From: Luidia sarsii
Taxonomy: Eukaryota > Echinodermata > Asteroidea > Paxillosida > Luidiidae
Assembly (NCBI GenBank): GCA_949987565.1
Contig: OX465104.1
Span: forward strand, 4,273,052 to 4,337,051
Length of the DNA stretch: 64,000 nt
Direction: 5' to 3'
Shown: piece by piece, positions 27,651 through 39,432 of the stretch
How the letters are laid out: every line of letters begins with the position of its first letter
Numbering within the stretch: position 1 is the stretch's first letter
Translations under genes and position numbers: made by a program
Notes under the pieces: generated by a model
Databases searched by the model: none
The model's input: only the letters and a program-made list of their open reading frames with translations
What the model was told of the DNA's origin: nothing

Positions 27651-28109
27651 TGTGACCCGGCACAGCGACATGAGGAATATCCCACCAAAACACTTTTCGA
27701 GTAAACAACGCCTGAAGTCAAAGTATCTTCTCAATTCGATAAAAAAAAAATGTTTTTTTTGTATTTTCGGAAAGTTAATGTATTGGAGGATATTATGTTC
27801 AAAGGATTTTTCCGATATCCGTCTCTAAATGTTGAAAAACGAGGATTTCGGGGGAGCGTTTGTGTACTGTTTTGATGAAAAAGTTCCTGCCTTTTTGAAT
27901 GGCCGCTTTCGAGGAGTTAGAATGGTGCTGCTATATTGTGTTTGGTACCAAATGAACGAGCGAAGTCCCCTTGTACTATTTACAACAAAGTTCACACGGA
28001 AATAATTTTGATATCATTTGAAAGCTAATGGTACACTCTTTCACACCATTAGAAAATCTCAAAATCTCAAAAGTGGGGGTTATTCCTCATTATGCTGTGC
28101 CGGGTCACA
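27651..28109. mobile_element. TGTGACCCGGCACAGC-ended element, copy 1
   Basis: About 459 bp with inverted ends tgtgacccggcacagc.acatgaggaata. Near-identical in layout to 36369-36843. No ORF of note. Confidence 0.85.
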
Positions 28110-29379
28110 TATTTGCATAATAAGAGCAGATATTTTGCTGCTAAGCAGCGTACTGAATGCGTCCTCTTGGAAACAAATCCCACACGACGGGAAAATCTTA
28201 TTCTCCGTGTATTAAAAATGCAAAGCGAACTTTTCAAAGCAAAGCAAATTTTTAGTTTCGCTGTTCAGACACGAAATGGGGCCAGTTAACGAACTAATTA
28301 CCACCATACGGCTTGATGTTTCACTGCAAATTATGAAAGCTGTTGTGACTGGTTTAGCTGTTTGTTCGTGACACGACCGATATCTAAACCGTGTCTCTGT
28401 TTACTGCGTTCGATGGACATCTCAGGCTGAGCCTTATACCGTGGCCTTATACGGGTGAGAATGACGTCAGAGATAATCGAACGGCACAATTAGGTTGACC
28501 CTGGTTAGTTGATCGAGCGAGGCAATGATTCTAACCTGAGTTTTACAACCCATCGACCATTTAAAGATCCCTGCGATCTCTCTTGAAGAATGGGAAAGGA
28601 TTGCCAGGTTAAAATGGTATAATTATTAGCTCTCGTCTACGATTCGACCATGAAAGTCGCACTATTTTGTCATGTAGCGGAAGAATACGTTACCAGGCCC
28701 ACTCGTATAAAATTTTGTTATTTTAGGAGCAAACATTAGTTGAATGGCATTCAATCTCCTAAAATCGCTGGTTTCCTGAAGTATTTAGAATGATTTATAG
28801 GTTCATTACACACCCATAGGCCATGCTTGCATATGTTGCATGACTACCAGTGAAAACAGCACACGCAATAACACATTAGTCATGTTTATATTAAAACAAA
28901 TCCTTAAGTCTGGTTCCTAGTATTCATTATGCGCTTTTCAGTATAACGCCTTCAATGACCAGTCTACTGAGGATTACTGGTAACCAAAAAACAGTGATTT
29001 ATGACGTTCGTAGGACAGGAAACGATCAAGGTGCAGCCAAAAATAACCCACAACAATAACAAACATTGACTCACCTTAAGACTCCACGATATAAGGTCTC
29101 CAAGGGCCAGGAATATGTGCCCAGTTTACCTGACCATTTCGTCACACGCTCTGTAGTGTAGGTTGCACGGAAGATTGTGGACATCGCACTGAGCATGCGC
29201 AATGATTACCGATTAGTCTGGTACTCGGACTCATTTCATACGAGCTACACAATGCACGAGACTGGACGCAGACCCCCGATATCCTCGTGATGTAACTGAG
29301 ATGACCTCAAACCGCAGGACTATAATGCGGTGAAATTATTTTGAAATATCAATAACAATGTAGGGCGTTGGTTACTTAC
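28110..29379. other. Intergenic, no feature recognised
   Basis: AT-rich sequence without recognised repeat families or coding pattern. Confidence 0.5.
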
Positions 29380-29740
29380 AGGCCCCAATACAACAATGGG
29401 AAGATTGGAAAACATCGAAGTCCACAGATTTCCTTCAAAATTAAACAGTTTGTAGATGGTCATGATAGAATCCTCATGTTGAAATCTTACGGTCTGGGAT
29501 GCTGTACTTTTCGAGAAATCTCCACTCAAACATTGACAATTAGTTTATTACTTGCGAGTAATAAACTATTTCTTACACTACAGAACGGTACGAAAACGGT
29601 AACGTTTTTTTGCGTTTTTCTACTTTCTCAGATTACCATTTGAGCTAAAACCTTCGCAGTATTGCTTTTTTTTAATGTTTAATGGTTCAACACACAAACT
29701 GTGGCAATCTTTCGACTTTTACCAATGTTGCATAGGGCCT
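29380..29740. mobile_element. piggyBac-like MITE, second subfamily
   Basis: Ends ggccccaatacaacaatggg and accaatgttgcatagggcct, TTAA on the right (29741-29744), left mutated to TTAC. Shares internal sequence with 46316-46680. Confidence 0.65.
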
Positions 29741-29744
29741 TTAA

Positions 29745-30940
29745 AGTAATAATATTATTAATCTATTTTTCCTACATAAGTTTTAGAAATAAATATGCAA
29801 ACGCAAACACACGACACAGCACAATCTTGGGAAGTAGGGTTTAAGGCGGTTTTTTATTCGCCTTGCTCTCTTAATATTTTATTTTTTTTTCACTTTTTTT
29901 TTAAACCACAGTTTTTTCAAACATACACTTTGCATATTTCAATAATTTTACAACTCACATCTCCATAACAGCAACGCACTGGGTCGGAAAAAATGCTGAA
30001 GCTGGTTCATCGTCAGCAGGACATTATCGACCCTTATAAGAAAAGGCGCCCCAACTTAAGGAACTTCGTAGAACCACGTGAGCGCCACTTGTAACCATGG
30101 CAACAGAATGGGGGTAATGGCCCCCACCCCACAAGGCAGAATTTTGATATAAGGGGACATTTCTATTAATCGTACAGGGAAATCAACAATAACGGGGTAT
30201 CCTTACATTAATATCATTTCGAAAATCTGACAATCTAATTTTGCATAATTTATTTATTAGATAGTGCTAAATTGGGTGATTTCTCCATAGCAGTGGGGGT
30301 GGTATAGTTTCAAATAACGTACGAAATATTCTAAAAGGACGGGAGATCATTTTCTGTGGGTTAACTGCTTTTTGTATCTATGGTTACTCCATTTTTATAA
30401 ATGCATGAATTTCATCTTTCTAGTTGAAAGATTTAATGTTGAAAAACAAGCAAATTCTGGCAGCCTCTGATCCATGCTGGTGTTTTTTCCGTTCCAAGTC
30501 CATTCTAAAAATCATGGAAAAGCAGCATTTGAGCATGGTAACCCTTGGTGCTTTGTCGTGTATTGTGTGGCAAAAATAATGATGGGCAAAGTATGGAGTG
30601 CAAAAATAACAATTATTCCGAGGAAAAGATGCAATCTCAACTTACTTTGTGATTTGGGATTAAATGTTAATTTCGCACGCCTTATGGTGATTATTTCTTT
30701 GGGTTTTTTCGCATTGTACCAAGTAGGCCTACAGTAATACAATAGTAATACAATGCATATTATAGTCCAATGCATGGGTTTGATGCGTTACACGATGCAT
30801 CAATCCACGGTTGACTGGCTGACGGTTATCTTTGTTCATTATTAGGCTTGTTTGGAGAAACGCTACAAAGGACATTACATAGGAAAACCACGCATTGTCT
30901 TGCTTTTCTCATCCTAAGAATATTTCCCTATCTGCTGGAA
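29745..30940. other. Intergenic, no feature recognised
   Basis: AT-rich; ORFs here show no family motif. Confidence 0.45.
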
Positions 30941-30946
30941 TTATGA

Positions 30947-31024
30947 CGTTTCGATCCTAGCAGGACCTCTCCCCCAAAGGCTTTGCCTTTGAGAAAGGTC
31001 CTGCTAGGATCGAAACGTCAGGCA
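30947..31024. repeat. Hairpin of Penelope-type termini
   Basis: gacgtttcgatcctagcagg followed after a short loop by its complement ending cctgctaggatcgaaacgtc. Arms of about 33 bp. Confidence 0.85.
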
Positions 31025-31219
31025 CTCTAACTTTTGAGATTTATGAATTGCAGGTCATTTTAATCAGTGAGCAGTTTGCATTTTTTTCTTAATGCTGAGT
31101 CACGTGCCCGTGGTAACCCGACCGGTGCAAAACTGACGTCCTCACTGCGCAGCTGCAGTTAATTGCGACTGCGCACTAGGTGCGCGTCAAGTGAGTTTCA
31201 CGCGCGCGTATGTGGCTGG

Positions 31220-31425
31220 TGCTTGCGCGTGTGCAGCTCCTCAATGAACGTCAACGTGCTTCCCTAGCTGCCTAAAAAAAAATGTCGGACAGTGCGGACC
31301 AAACGCGCTCGCTGTGCGGCACGGGTACTACCTGACCAAAGTATCGGAGGGCTAGGGAGCACGTTGACGTTGAAGAGCCTGCTGACGCCGAGGAGCTGCA
31401 CATGCGTGTCCACGCAGTCAGGTCA
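31220..31425. repeat. CpG-rich inverted repeat
   Basis: Arms about 50-70 bp: gtgtgcagctcctc and aacgtcaacgtgcttcccta, mirrored as ctagggagcacgttgacgtt and gaggagctgcacatgcg. MITE-like; superfamily unknown. Confidence 0.6.
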
Positions 31426-31495
31426 AATTGAACCTGTCAGATTTCTTTACAATTGAGCAGAACAAATGCGATGTTTGGTGTAAGTAGGTTGGTAA

Positions 31496-31683
31496 GGCCT
31501 CTTGTCAAAAAGATCATCGGTTGGGTATCACATGATTTGACCCGTCCGATGTCGTTTCCACCGGATAGCCATCGTGTATTTTTCACCCCAGAGTCCAGTA
31601 CAATCGGCTTTCTAACGGGAGAAATTGTATCGGTCGGATGAATTCAACCGGCACCCGACCGATGATCTGTTTGACAAGAGGCC
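31496..31683. mobile_element. 188-bp Harbinger-like MITE with TAA duplication
   Basis: Inverted ends GGCCTCTTGTCAAA.AGATC with TAA at 31493-31495 and 31684-31686. A 3-bp TAA duplication fits PIF/Harbinger. Confidence 0.75.
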
Positions 31684-32342
31684 TAAGCAGATTTGAGGAA
31701 TACCTCGGGACTTCCTGGCTCATGCGAGTTCTGCTTCTGCGCCAAATATGACCTTTGATATGGCGTTCCTGTACGTAAATCGACCTGAATTTCATCAAAA
31801 TGGATTAAAGAATTGTCCCGGTCAATCGTGAGATAATCCATTTCATTTTAGGGGGAAAAAAACGATAAATTCTTTGTCATTGCTGGGATGGGCTTGTGCT
31901 AATTACAAAACAAAGTGCTGCCGCGAATTATCGCATTTTGTCAGGGAAATTTTCTATCACTCGTTTCCAAAAATAATTTGATTGTGTGTATCGGTTGGAT
32001 CGGTCAATTTGCTTACTTTCCAGTGAAGATGTCGTACAGGTTTTTTGTTTACTTAAAAAAAGAAAATAGTTTTCATAAAAATCAATATACCTTGTATACA
32101 GTTTTGATTTTTGATTTCAAATGTTTGATTATACCGATATGTATAGAATAATATCTTAGAATATTTGCCAGAAATAACAGTACAATACAGCTAGGGCCGT
32201 TTCCAATGAGGTGCTTAAGCGGAAATTACTGGATAGCAAATGTCTGTGCTAAGCAGAAAGGAGCCACCAGATACCAGTCACATCATACGGTGCTAAGTTT
32301 CGGCTGGTAACTCTTTTTGTTTCTTGCTAAGCGGAACGTTAA

Positions 32343-32667
32343 AGCCCCTACACAACATTGGTAAGATCGAAAAACAGAAATGTTCACAGATTTACATGAA
32401 ACTTATACAGTTTGAAGACGGTTATAGTAGAAACCTCTCACTGAAATATTTCTGCCTAAAATGTTGTATTTTGGGAGAAATGAGTAAAAGAAATAGTTTG
32501 CGTCTCACCGAGATCTAAACTATTTTTTCGGAACAGTACGGCGTTGAATGCTGCATTTTCGCGAAACAAATGAAGCGGTTTTCACGCACATGCTATTTCA
32601 TGCACATGTTGGATCAGACAACGTATGGATGCTATTCTTTTACCTCGACCAATGTTGTGTAGGGGCT
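32343..32667. mobile_element. piggyBac-like MITE, best copy
   Basis: 325 bp with perfect inverted ends AGCCCCTACACAACATTGGT and exact TTAA duplications (32339-32342, 32668-32671). No transposase. Confidence 0.88.
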
Positions 32668-32889
32668 TTAAGAGCTTATAGCAAATTTCAGGCAATGGAC
32701 CTTTATGTATACGATAATAAGCAATCAATCGGTTATTACGCCATAACAGGTACTTTGGATGTCCGTCTGATTTGAAGTCAAACCAGTACTTCTATTTGAG
32801 AGCACCAGCCTAAACCAAAGTATTTCATATAAAAATTAATAAGACTTAAGGCTTTGCATGGTGGGTGAATCAATGTGTTTGCAGTGACA

Positions 32890-33010
32890 TCATTCTCCTG
32901 ATGACGGCCAGAGCATACTGGTCGAAACGTCGAGTTACCACTCAGGTTCTTTTCAGAACCACACCTCTTCTTTAAGAGACCGTATACATGGTGTCACCGC
33001 AAACCTCCCT
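32890..33010 (+). mobile_element. Penelope-like terminus with intact hammerhead-type boxes
   Basis: CTGATGA at 32898-32904, helix GGCCAG/CTGGTC, GAAACGTC at 32924-32931, then the family flank ending ggtgtcaccgcaaacc. This is the best-preserved ribozyme-like core in the window. Confidence 0.75.
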
Positions 33011-33489
33011 ATACCAAAGTATTTCATTTTGCCTGTATATTGGATGAAGGATGTCTGGGGGGGAAATCATGCAATTTATAGTTCGAATTGTTGCCCACAA
33101 CAGAGCCAAAATTAAAAACGTGGCTATCTATTGAGAGTTCCTATTTATAAAATGGATCCAGAAAACAAGGAAGCTGAGATTCAGCATAAGAGACATGAAC
33201 AACAGAAAACTTTCTCTGGTGCCCAAAAAATAAACGCAAATCACCATTTCAAGTAATGTCTCATGTAGAGGGCTTGGTGGTTCCATCCTAGCACGAACTT
33301 TCTCGATTTTTGTTATATTACTCTCTGAAAATGCTTTAAATATTTTCTTAATCAAAATAAGTACGTGACCTTGCTCAGTGCATTTCTAAAGAGCGTGTAA
33401 GGAGGAACACACACACGGCATGGGCATTGAGAGGGATTCGAACCTACTCCATCCGATTTGCGTTACAAGTTTGACAACCTGCAGTGTTC

Positions 33490-33575
33490 TAGGTGGAAAG
33501 TTTGCGGTGACACCATGTGGCACTTCTCTTTCATGAAGGAGTGTGGCTCTGAAAAGAGCCGGTACCTCAACGTTT
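33490..33575 (-). mobile_element. Penelope-like terminus, truncated
   Basis: Family flank on the minus strand, with cccgaaacgttgagg retained and the CTGANGA box cut off by the adjacent repeat at 33595. Confidence 0.6.
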
Positions 33576-33594
33576 CGGGTAGTCAGTAGGGCCG

Positions 33595-33770
33595 TTCCCA
33601 CTACACCAAATAAACGCGATTATTTTGATCGCGATTTGAATCGCGCTTCAAAGTCCACTTTTTTGCGTGTGGGCACACAATAGACGCGATTATAAGTGGG
33701 ATTTGAATCGCGATTCGGACTCCACTAACAGTGAGATTCTTTTTTACAAATAATCGCGTTTATTTGCGAC
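33595..33770. repeat. Palindromic repeat with aaataaacgcgattatt ends
   Basis: Repeated aatcgcgatt and cgcgatta motifs with inverted ends. The first 60 bp recur at 63938-64000. MITE-like. Confidence 0.6.
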
Positions 33771-33774
33771 GCTG

Positions 33775-33930
33775 TGTTTCCAGACAATGTGCAGAGTACA
33801 CACTACCCGAAACGTTTGAGTTTAATACCGGGTCTTTTCAGAGTCACACTCCTTCTCGAAACGGAGAAGTGTTGCATGGTTTTATCGCAAACCGTCCACT
33901 TAGTATTTCCACCACGCAAACCTTCAAGTC
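33775..33930 (+). mobile_element. Penelope-like terminus, degenerate
   Basis: gagtacacactacccgaaac then tcttttcagagtcacactcc, the subfamily seen at 3845-3970. Confidence 0.55.
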
Positions 33931-33934
33931 TTAT

Positions 33935-36360
33935 CTATAACCCGCAGTCTAGTAGACGCGCGAAAGCAGATTTAAATTCTATTGAAAATGAGCAGCGGGT
34001 TCGAATCCCACACAAGCTGCCTGTCGTTCAATCCTCACATGCTCTTTGGGAAATGCTACACTTCGATAATCTTACAGCAAGTCGGGCCATCAATTGTTTG
34101 GAAATGTTCCTCAACACCCAAAATCACTATGGGTTATTTGATGGTCAGGGTCAAACATCGACCGTGTATATAACATTGGGGGTCATGCCTTAGTTGTTTA
34201 ATTCCAAAATACCAGTGTGAAATCTCACGTTGCCATGGAAATAGCTTAGTATATGATGAGGATATGTGAATGAGTTAATACATGTATTGTAATCGCAATG
34301 CAATCGGGTTTCACATTCTTTGACTTTTAAGTGTGTGAATTACAAGAATCGCGGATGATTTCTGATGGGTTTTTTTTCTATCAAAAAGTTGTTTTGCCAT
34401 TTATTATCGAAAATGCTCGTCTTGAAGGAGAGTTGAGAATGTAATAAAAAACGGACAAGATACTGATAGAACGAATTACGGAATCCTTCTTTGTATTTAA
34501 GTATCAAGCAAAGGTGATTGTCAAAACGTCTATAGTCAAGACTTGTCGCAGCAAGTTGTTCAGCTGACAGTATAGCTGCTACACGCTGGTAACATTGGAT
34601 ACTTTGGTTTATAAGATTCTGATATCTGAGCTAAGTATTTCTTTGGACGTTAGGCTTTTAATGTGCCAGTATATGGGGCCTGGATCAATTGACCGATTGC
34701 GCCCTCACGCGACTTACAGTGGGTATCAAACAACCAACAAACATGGCGGCCCCCATATCACGGTGGCGCTGTTGTATAAGTACATGATGATTGTTGCACT
34801 TGTTTGTTCGATCGAGGCTTTTCTCCTTCCTCGAAATCTATGAAGAGCATTCCGGAGTTTGTGCCCGAGACCTTACCTACTATAAGTCACCTGGTGGTAT
34901 CGCGCAATCGGTCTATTGAACATTTATGATCGAAGCTTGCACATTTTCAAAAGGTTTCGATCCAGCAGGCGGGACCTTTTTCTCAAAGGCCGAGGGCCTC
35001 TCTAAATAGACCTCATGTCAACACTGCACTGAATGCAGAGATGGCCAAAAACCCGGCCAATTCCTCCTGAAATTGAGAATATTTTACGATGATGAAAAAC
35101 GGATTGACTCTCCCCGTACCTATCGTCAGCGAAACATGACAGATTGAAAGCCCAGTAAAAAAAATTAGCATAATCATTGCAGAAATCGGCTTCCTTTTAG
35201 TGATACATCTCTAACTTCATCAGGGGAATACAAATATCTTTTGGGCAAATGCAAACAATTGTTTGACTTGGGGTCTGGTAATTTAACAATTCGTCTCTCT
35301 TTCCCCTGTCTTTCTGCTAAGCATGGGACGTTGCCCGGCAGCATTATGTGCCGCACACCACTGTGAAATTGAGCAGTAAAACTATGAGCAATGTTTTAAG
35401 TATCAGTTTTATACATATTCATGAGACCCATTCATGACGTCATGACAGGAGTACACACAGTATCTTACCGTCTAAAAGTACACGGAGAATAGGCGAGTAG
35501 AAATGGAGAACGAAGGGAGAGGAAAATGTGTGACATTTTGAAAGTAAAATGGACGAAACAAGAAGGAAAATAAAAAAAAATGGCACGATAATTCCTGTCC
35601 AGATGCTCTGACTTAATCGAAGGCACAATTATTCATAGAAAAGGCATTTCCAATGGACTTTATATGCAATCTCTAGCCCTAGCCACAAATAATTACATGG
35701 CTAGTCTCAGGCATTACACACGGGTCTATGGCAGCCGCTCGCTAGCGGCTGTGGCTAAGCTCCCTTAGATGTATGAGCTGATTTCTAGCCATAATTTCTA
35801 GCCTGAATTTAGGCACAGTCCTATATTGGCAGCCCCAAAACAAAGCAAGTACTAATAGATAGCAACACCTATCTGAACTCCACTTTGCCGTGTTTCATCA
35901 ACGTTGAATTCCACTTCCTTTAGAAAAAGAAAAGAAAAAGGTAGGCCTATCCTTGCAGTCCAACTGGAACTTCAAAGGATCCACCCCTTGATATTAGCAA
36001 TTGTTAATTTCACCTTTTTCGGTTTCAGGAGGAAACAAAAAACACATTTGAAATCGTCATGCTCTAATCTCTTCCCACAATATTTGCTGGGATCCCCACA
36101 TCAAAGCAGCAGCCGTGGATGCAGACAGAACCCCCCCCCCCCAATGGACCGACAGAAAACGCAACTAATTCACCCCTTTATGGCAAAGGCTGCCGTCCGT
36201 GAGACACGTTACCGTGCCAACCGGCGTCGGTAATTGAAGCCAGTCAGTGGTAATTGGGTAAATTGGGAGATTCCACCGCAATGATGAACTATCTGGCTGT
36301 CCCTATGGGACGGTAGGAGGGTCGCAGCCATGGAAGAGGTTTGATAATAATAATCGAATT
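33935..36360. other. Intergenic, mostly featureless
   Basis: A short inverted motif around 35720-35755 (gcagccgctcgctagcggct) is related to 53110-53270. Otherwise nothing recognised. Confidence 0.4.
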
Positions 36361-36368
36361 ACATGATT

Positions 36369-36843
36369 TGTGACCCGGCACAGCGACATGAGGAATATTC
36401 CACCAAAACATTTTTCGAGTAAACAACGCCTGAAGTCAAAGTATCTTCTCAATTCGATACAAAAAGGTTTTTTTTTCTTTTTTTGTGTATTTTCGGGTAG
36501 TTAGTGTATTGGAGGATATTATGTCCAAATGATTTTTCTGAAATCCGTCTCTAAATATTGAAAAAACGAGGATTTCGGGGGGGTGTTTGTGTACTGTTTT
36601 CATGAAAATGTAAAGTTCCTGCCTTTTTGAATGGCTGCTTTCGAGGAGTTAGAATGGTGCTGCTATATATTGTGTCTGGTACCATATGAACGAGCGAAGT
36701 CCCCTTGTTCTATTTACAACAAAGTTAACACGGAAATAATTTTGATATCATTTTAAAGTTAATGGTATACTCTTTCACATCATTAGAAAATTTCAAATTC
36801 TCAAAAGTGGGGGTTATTCCTCATTATGCTGTGCCAGGTCACA
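36369..36843. mobile_element. TGTGACCCGGCACAGC-ended element, copy 2
   Basis: About 475 bp, collinear with 27651-28109, with ends ttgtgacccggcacagcgac and gctgtgccaggtcaca. Confidence 0.85.
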
Positions 36844-37030
36844 TTTATAATGTGCCGAATCCACTCTGTAGAGTGCTCTAGTTTTTAAACTCATTATAGT
36901 GGCAACTGTGATCTGCATGTCCTCGTTTTGTTAGAGTCCAAAATAAAACTGCCAGAGACGATTCCCTGGAATAACGAAGCAAGGTGCGTTCGTTTAGCTT
37001 GCCTGGGTAGAACCGGGTTATCCCCCAAAA

Positions 37031-37280
37031 GCCCTTTTCCAAAACCCGGCTTAGGCTTAGGCTCCGGCTTCGTCTCTGTCATCAAAAAAAGCTGAAAACT
37101 CAGATTGGAGATCTTTGTTGAAGTTGCAGCTGTGGATTCTTGTTCGAAACGCAGTGTAACATTCAAAAAACGAAGCTAAATGCCTCCCATTTTTTTCATG
37201 CCTTGTACTTAAAAACGGACGAAGGAAATGGAGACAAAGCCTGAGCCTGAGCCTAAGCCGGGTTTTGGGAAAAGGGCCCC
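37031..37280. mobile_element. CCCGGCTTAGGCTC-ended MITE, copy 2
   Basis: Inverted ends gcccttttccaaaacccggc and gccgggttttgggaaaaggg, 250 bp. Confidence 0.8.
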
Positions 37281-37389
37281 AGTAACCCAGCTTTCACGCT
37301 GGGTGAGGTAGGGGTTAATGACGTCAGAGGTTACAGGGGCTGTCCGGGTAGACCCAGGGATGTTAATCGAACGCACCAGAGACAGATCA

Positions 37390-37805
37390 CAGGGGGCTTT
37401 CACACTCGACAAAATCCCCGGGGATTTCCCAAAAAAAATCCCCGGGGAATTCGGTCGGTCTGTTCACACAACCAAAGAAATTCCCGGGGAGAAGCTTTTA
37501 CCCCTGCTCAGGAGTAGGGTAGAAGGAGAAAACCCCGGGGTTTAACGTTCCCCCCCCCCCCCAGGGGGAGGAAAGCAACTAGTGTGAACATCGTCGGCGA
37601 GGGTTTTGCTTACCCCACCTTTTTGCGTCCATTTGGGGACTTCAGAAAGTGCGCCCTCCGTTTGCGCATTCCCCGTGGATTGGCTCGAGTGTGAAACGAC
37701 CGTGCATATTCCCGGGGAAATAGCGTCCCCAGGGAGTTACCAAAAATTGGGTCCAGTATGAACGGTTGCGGGGGTGTTGGTGGGGTAAAAAAATCCCCGG
37801 GATTT
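37390..37805. repeat. CCCCGGGG-rich inverted repeat region
   Basis: Multiple tccccggggatt palindromes and inverted ttcacac.cg segments suggest a MITE or nested pair, with a poly-C run at 37549. Boundaries are unclear. Confidence 0.4.
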
Positions 37806-37899
37806 CGGCTCCGTAATGCGAAAAGGGCTATTGACTGGATTTCGACAGGCCAGGGAACGACGGAACCGACCCCAAAAACAACAGGATTTAAGCGGAGCA

Positions 37900-39030
37900 A
37901 TTTATGTCCAAAAAAAAAATCATCAGATACTGACGTTCCTTTGGATACACAAACGCTCCGAAAGAAAATACCAAATAAATTGGGAGAGCATTTTTGAAAT
38001 GAATAATTGTGCCTTCAACTGACGCCCGAAAACACGGTAAATTAAAATTCATTTTGAATGGAGTTTCATTTTCACCCATAATTTTCTTACATATAATTTT
38101 TGTTTTCTATTTTATTTTATTTTCAAGCATGACCATCACTTGGTTACAACGACAACACGATTATATCCCTGCAGTTAAACGACCTTAATGTCACACACAT
38201 AGTCAGAGTTCAATTCGGTTCAAAAGTAAAATTGCATCCGTACACGACAGTAAGAGAGAAGCGAACAGAAAAAACAAGAAGAAAAAAAAAAAGAGAAAAG
38301 AAAAAAAAAGTTGTACAAAAAGGTGAATGCATTGACCAGAGATTGATGAGACCACTTCGGGTGCAGAATCAGGGCTAGGATGACGCTATCCGTTTTATAC
38401 ACTGCCTGGTTGAATTTATCCCCTCATGATTGGTTTACCACATTCGTAAATTGGGCAAATATTATACTCAGGCCCAGTGAACGTCCGCACGCCTGAGTTT
38501 GTGAGGCGCGTCGCAAAGTGCACGCCAACTCTCTGAGATGACCGTCCTCATTCCGACACGGGCAGAAAACCTCACTTGGGAAAGGCGCTTGCGAGTCGGA
38601 CCTTGAGAATGCAGAGTGCAAAGATTCTAGACATCGGTATCCATGGCAACGACTTGTTTCCTTTCAGTCCGAATTTTTGTATAACAAATACAGACTGGTG
38701 CTGTACACTGCTACCGGACTCTACGGAAAGACCAACATGGCGGAACTGGTATGGCACCAATAGGTCACAGATGAGTGTTGGCATGGCACCGATGCTAGGC
38801 ACCAGACTAAACAGAACACCACAGCAAGCAGAGATATGGCACTTCTCAACTGAGTAAAACACGGCAAGGATTTCACTCCCGGAAACATTCTCTTCGCATC
38901 GTCACAAGTCACTTCAGCAAATCCTCTCACTGTCACCCTCATCCAAAAACTTTGACCTGATAATAGTGCTTTGCACAAATTTTTTCTCCGCCACGAAAAC
39001 ATCTTTGAAAGCACGTCTGCTCTCAAGACT
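37900..39030. other. Intergenic between sialyltransferase and USP22, no gene recognised
   Basis: No coding pattern on either strand; includes short A- and T-rich runs. Confidence 0.4.
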
Positions 39031-39038
39031 GCTTCCTT

Positions 39039-39044
39039 TTTATT
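39039..39044 (-). terminator. USP22: Possible USP22 poly(A) signal
   Basis: Minus-strand AATAAA about 350 nt after the stop codon. The sequence between has no other clear signal. Needs transcript support. Confidence 0.3.
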
Positions 39045-39389
39045 CCTGATTTGATTTTTTTTTTTTTCCTGTTCTGACCTCTCCATAGCACCACGTTTCA
39101 CCATTCACTTTTCTTCAATTACAAAATCCCAACTCCAGAACGAGATAAATAAGCCAACTGGCGCACTCAGCCTCCACTGCTGGAATTCATAAAAAAAAAA
39201 CGGTACCCCGCTGCCAATCACCCTTGCCGTCGCCTGGGTAACCGGTCAGTGACCTCTGACCTTGCGGCGACCTCGGACATTACCCATTACTTCCGGCGCT
39301 GTTGGAGCGTGGCCCGTAGGTTCCACTGGGGGGCATCGATTGCACGCTGCTTTGGAACAAGGTAGCCAGGATTCTGGAGAAAGCACGCC

Positions 39390-39432
39390 TCATTCGTACT
39401 CCAAGATGCGTTTGTGGTAGAAGAGTAAGTAT
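39390..39432 (-). CDS. USP22: USP22 exon 13 with stop codon
   Basis: Acceptor ccccag; reads [13 protein letters not shown] then TGA (39392-39390). Close to the human C-terminus. Confidence 0.93.
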
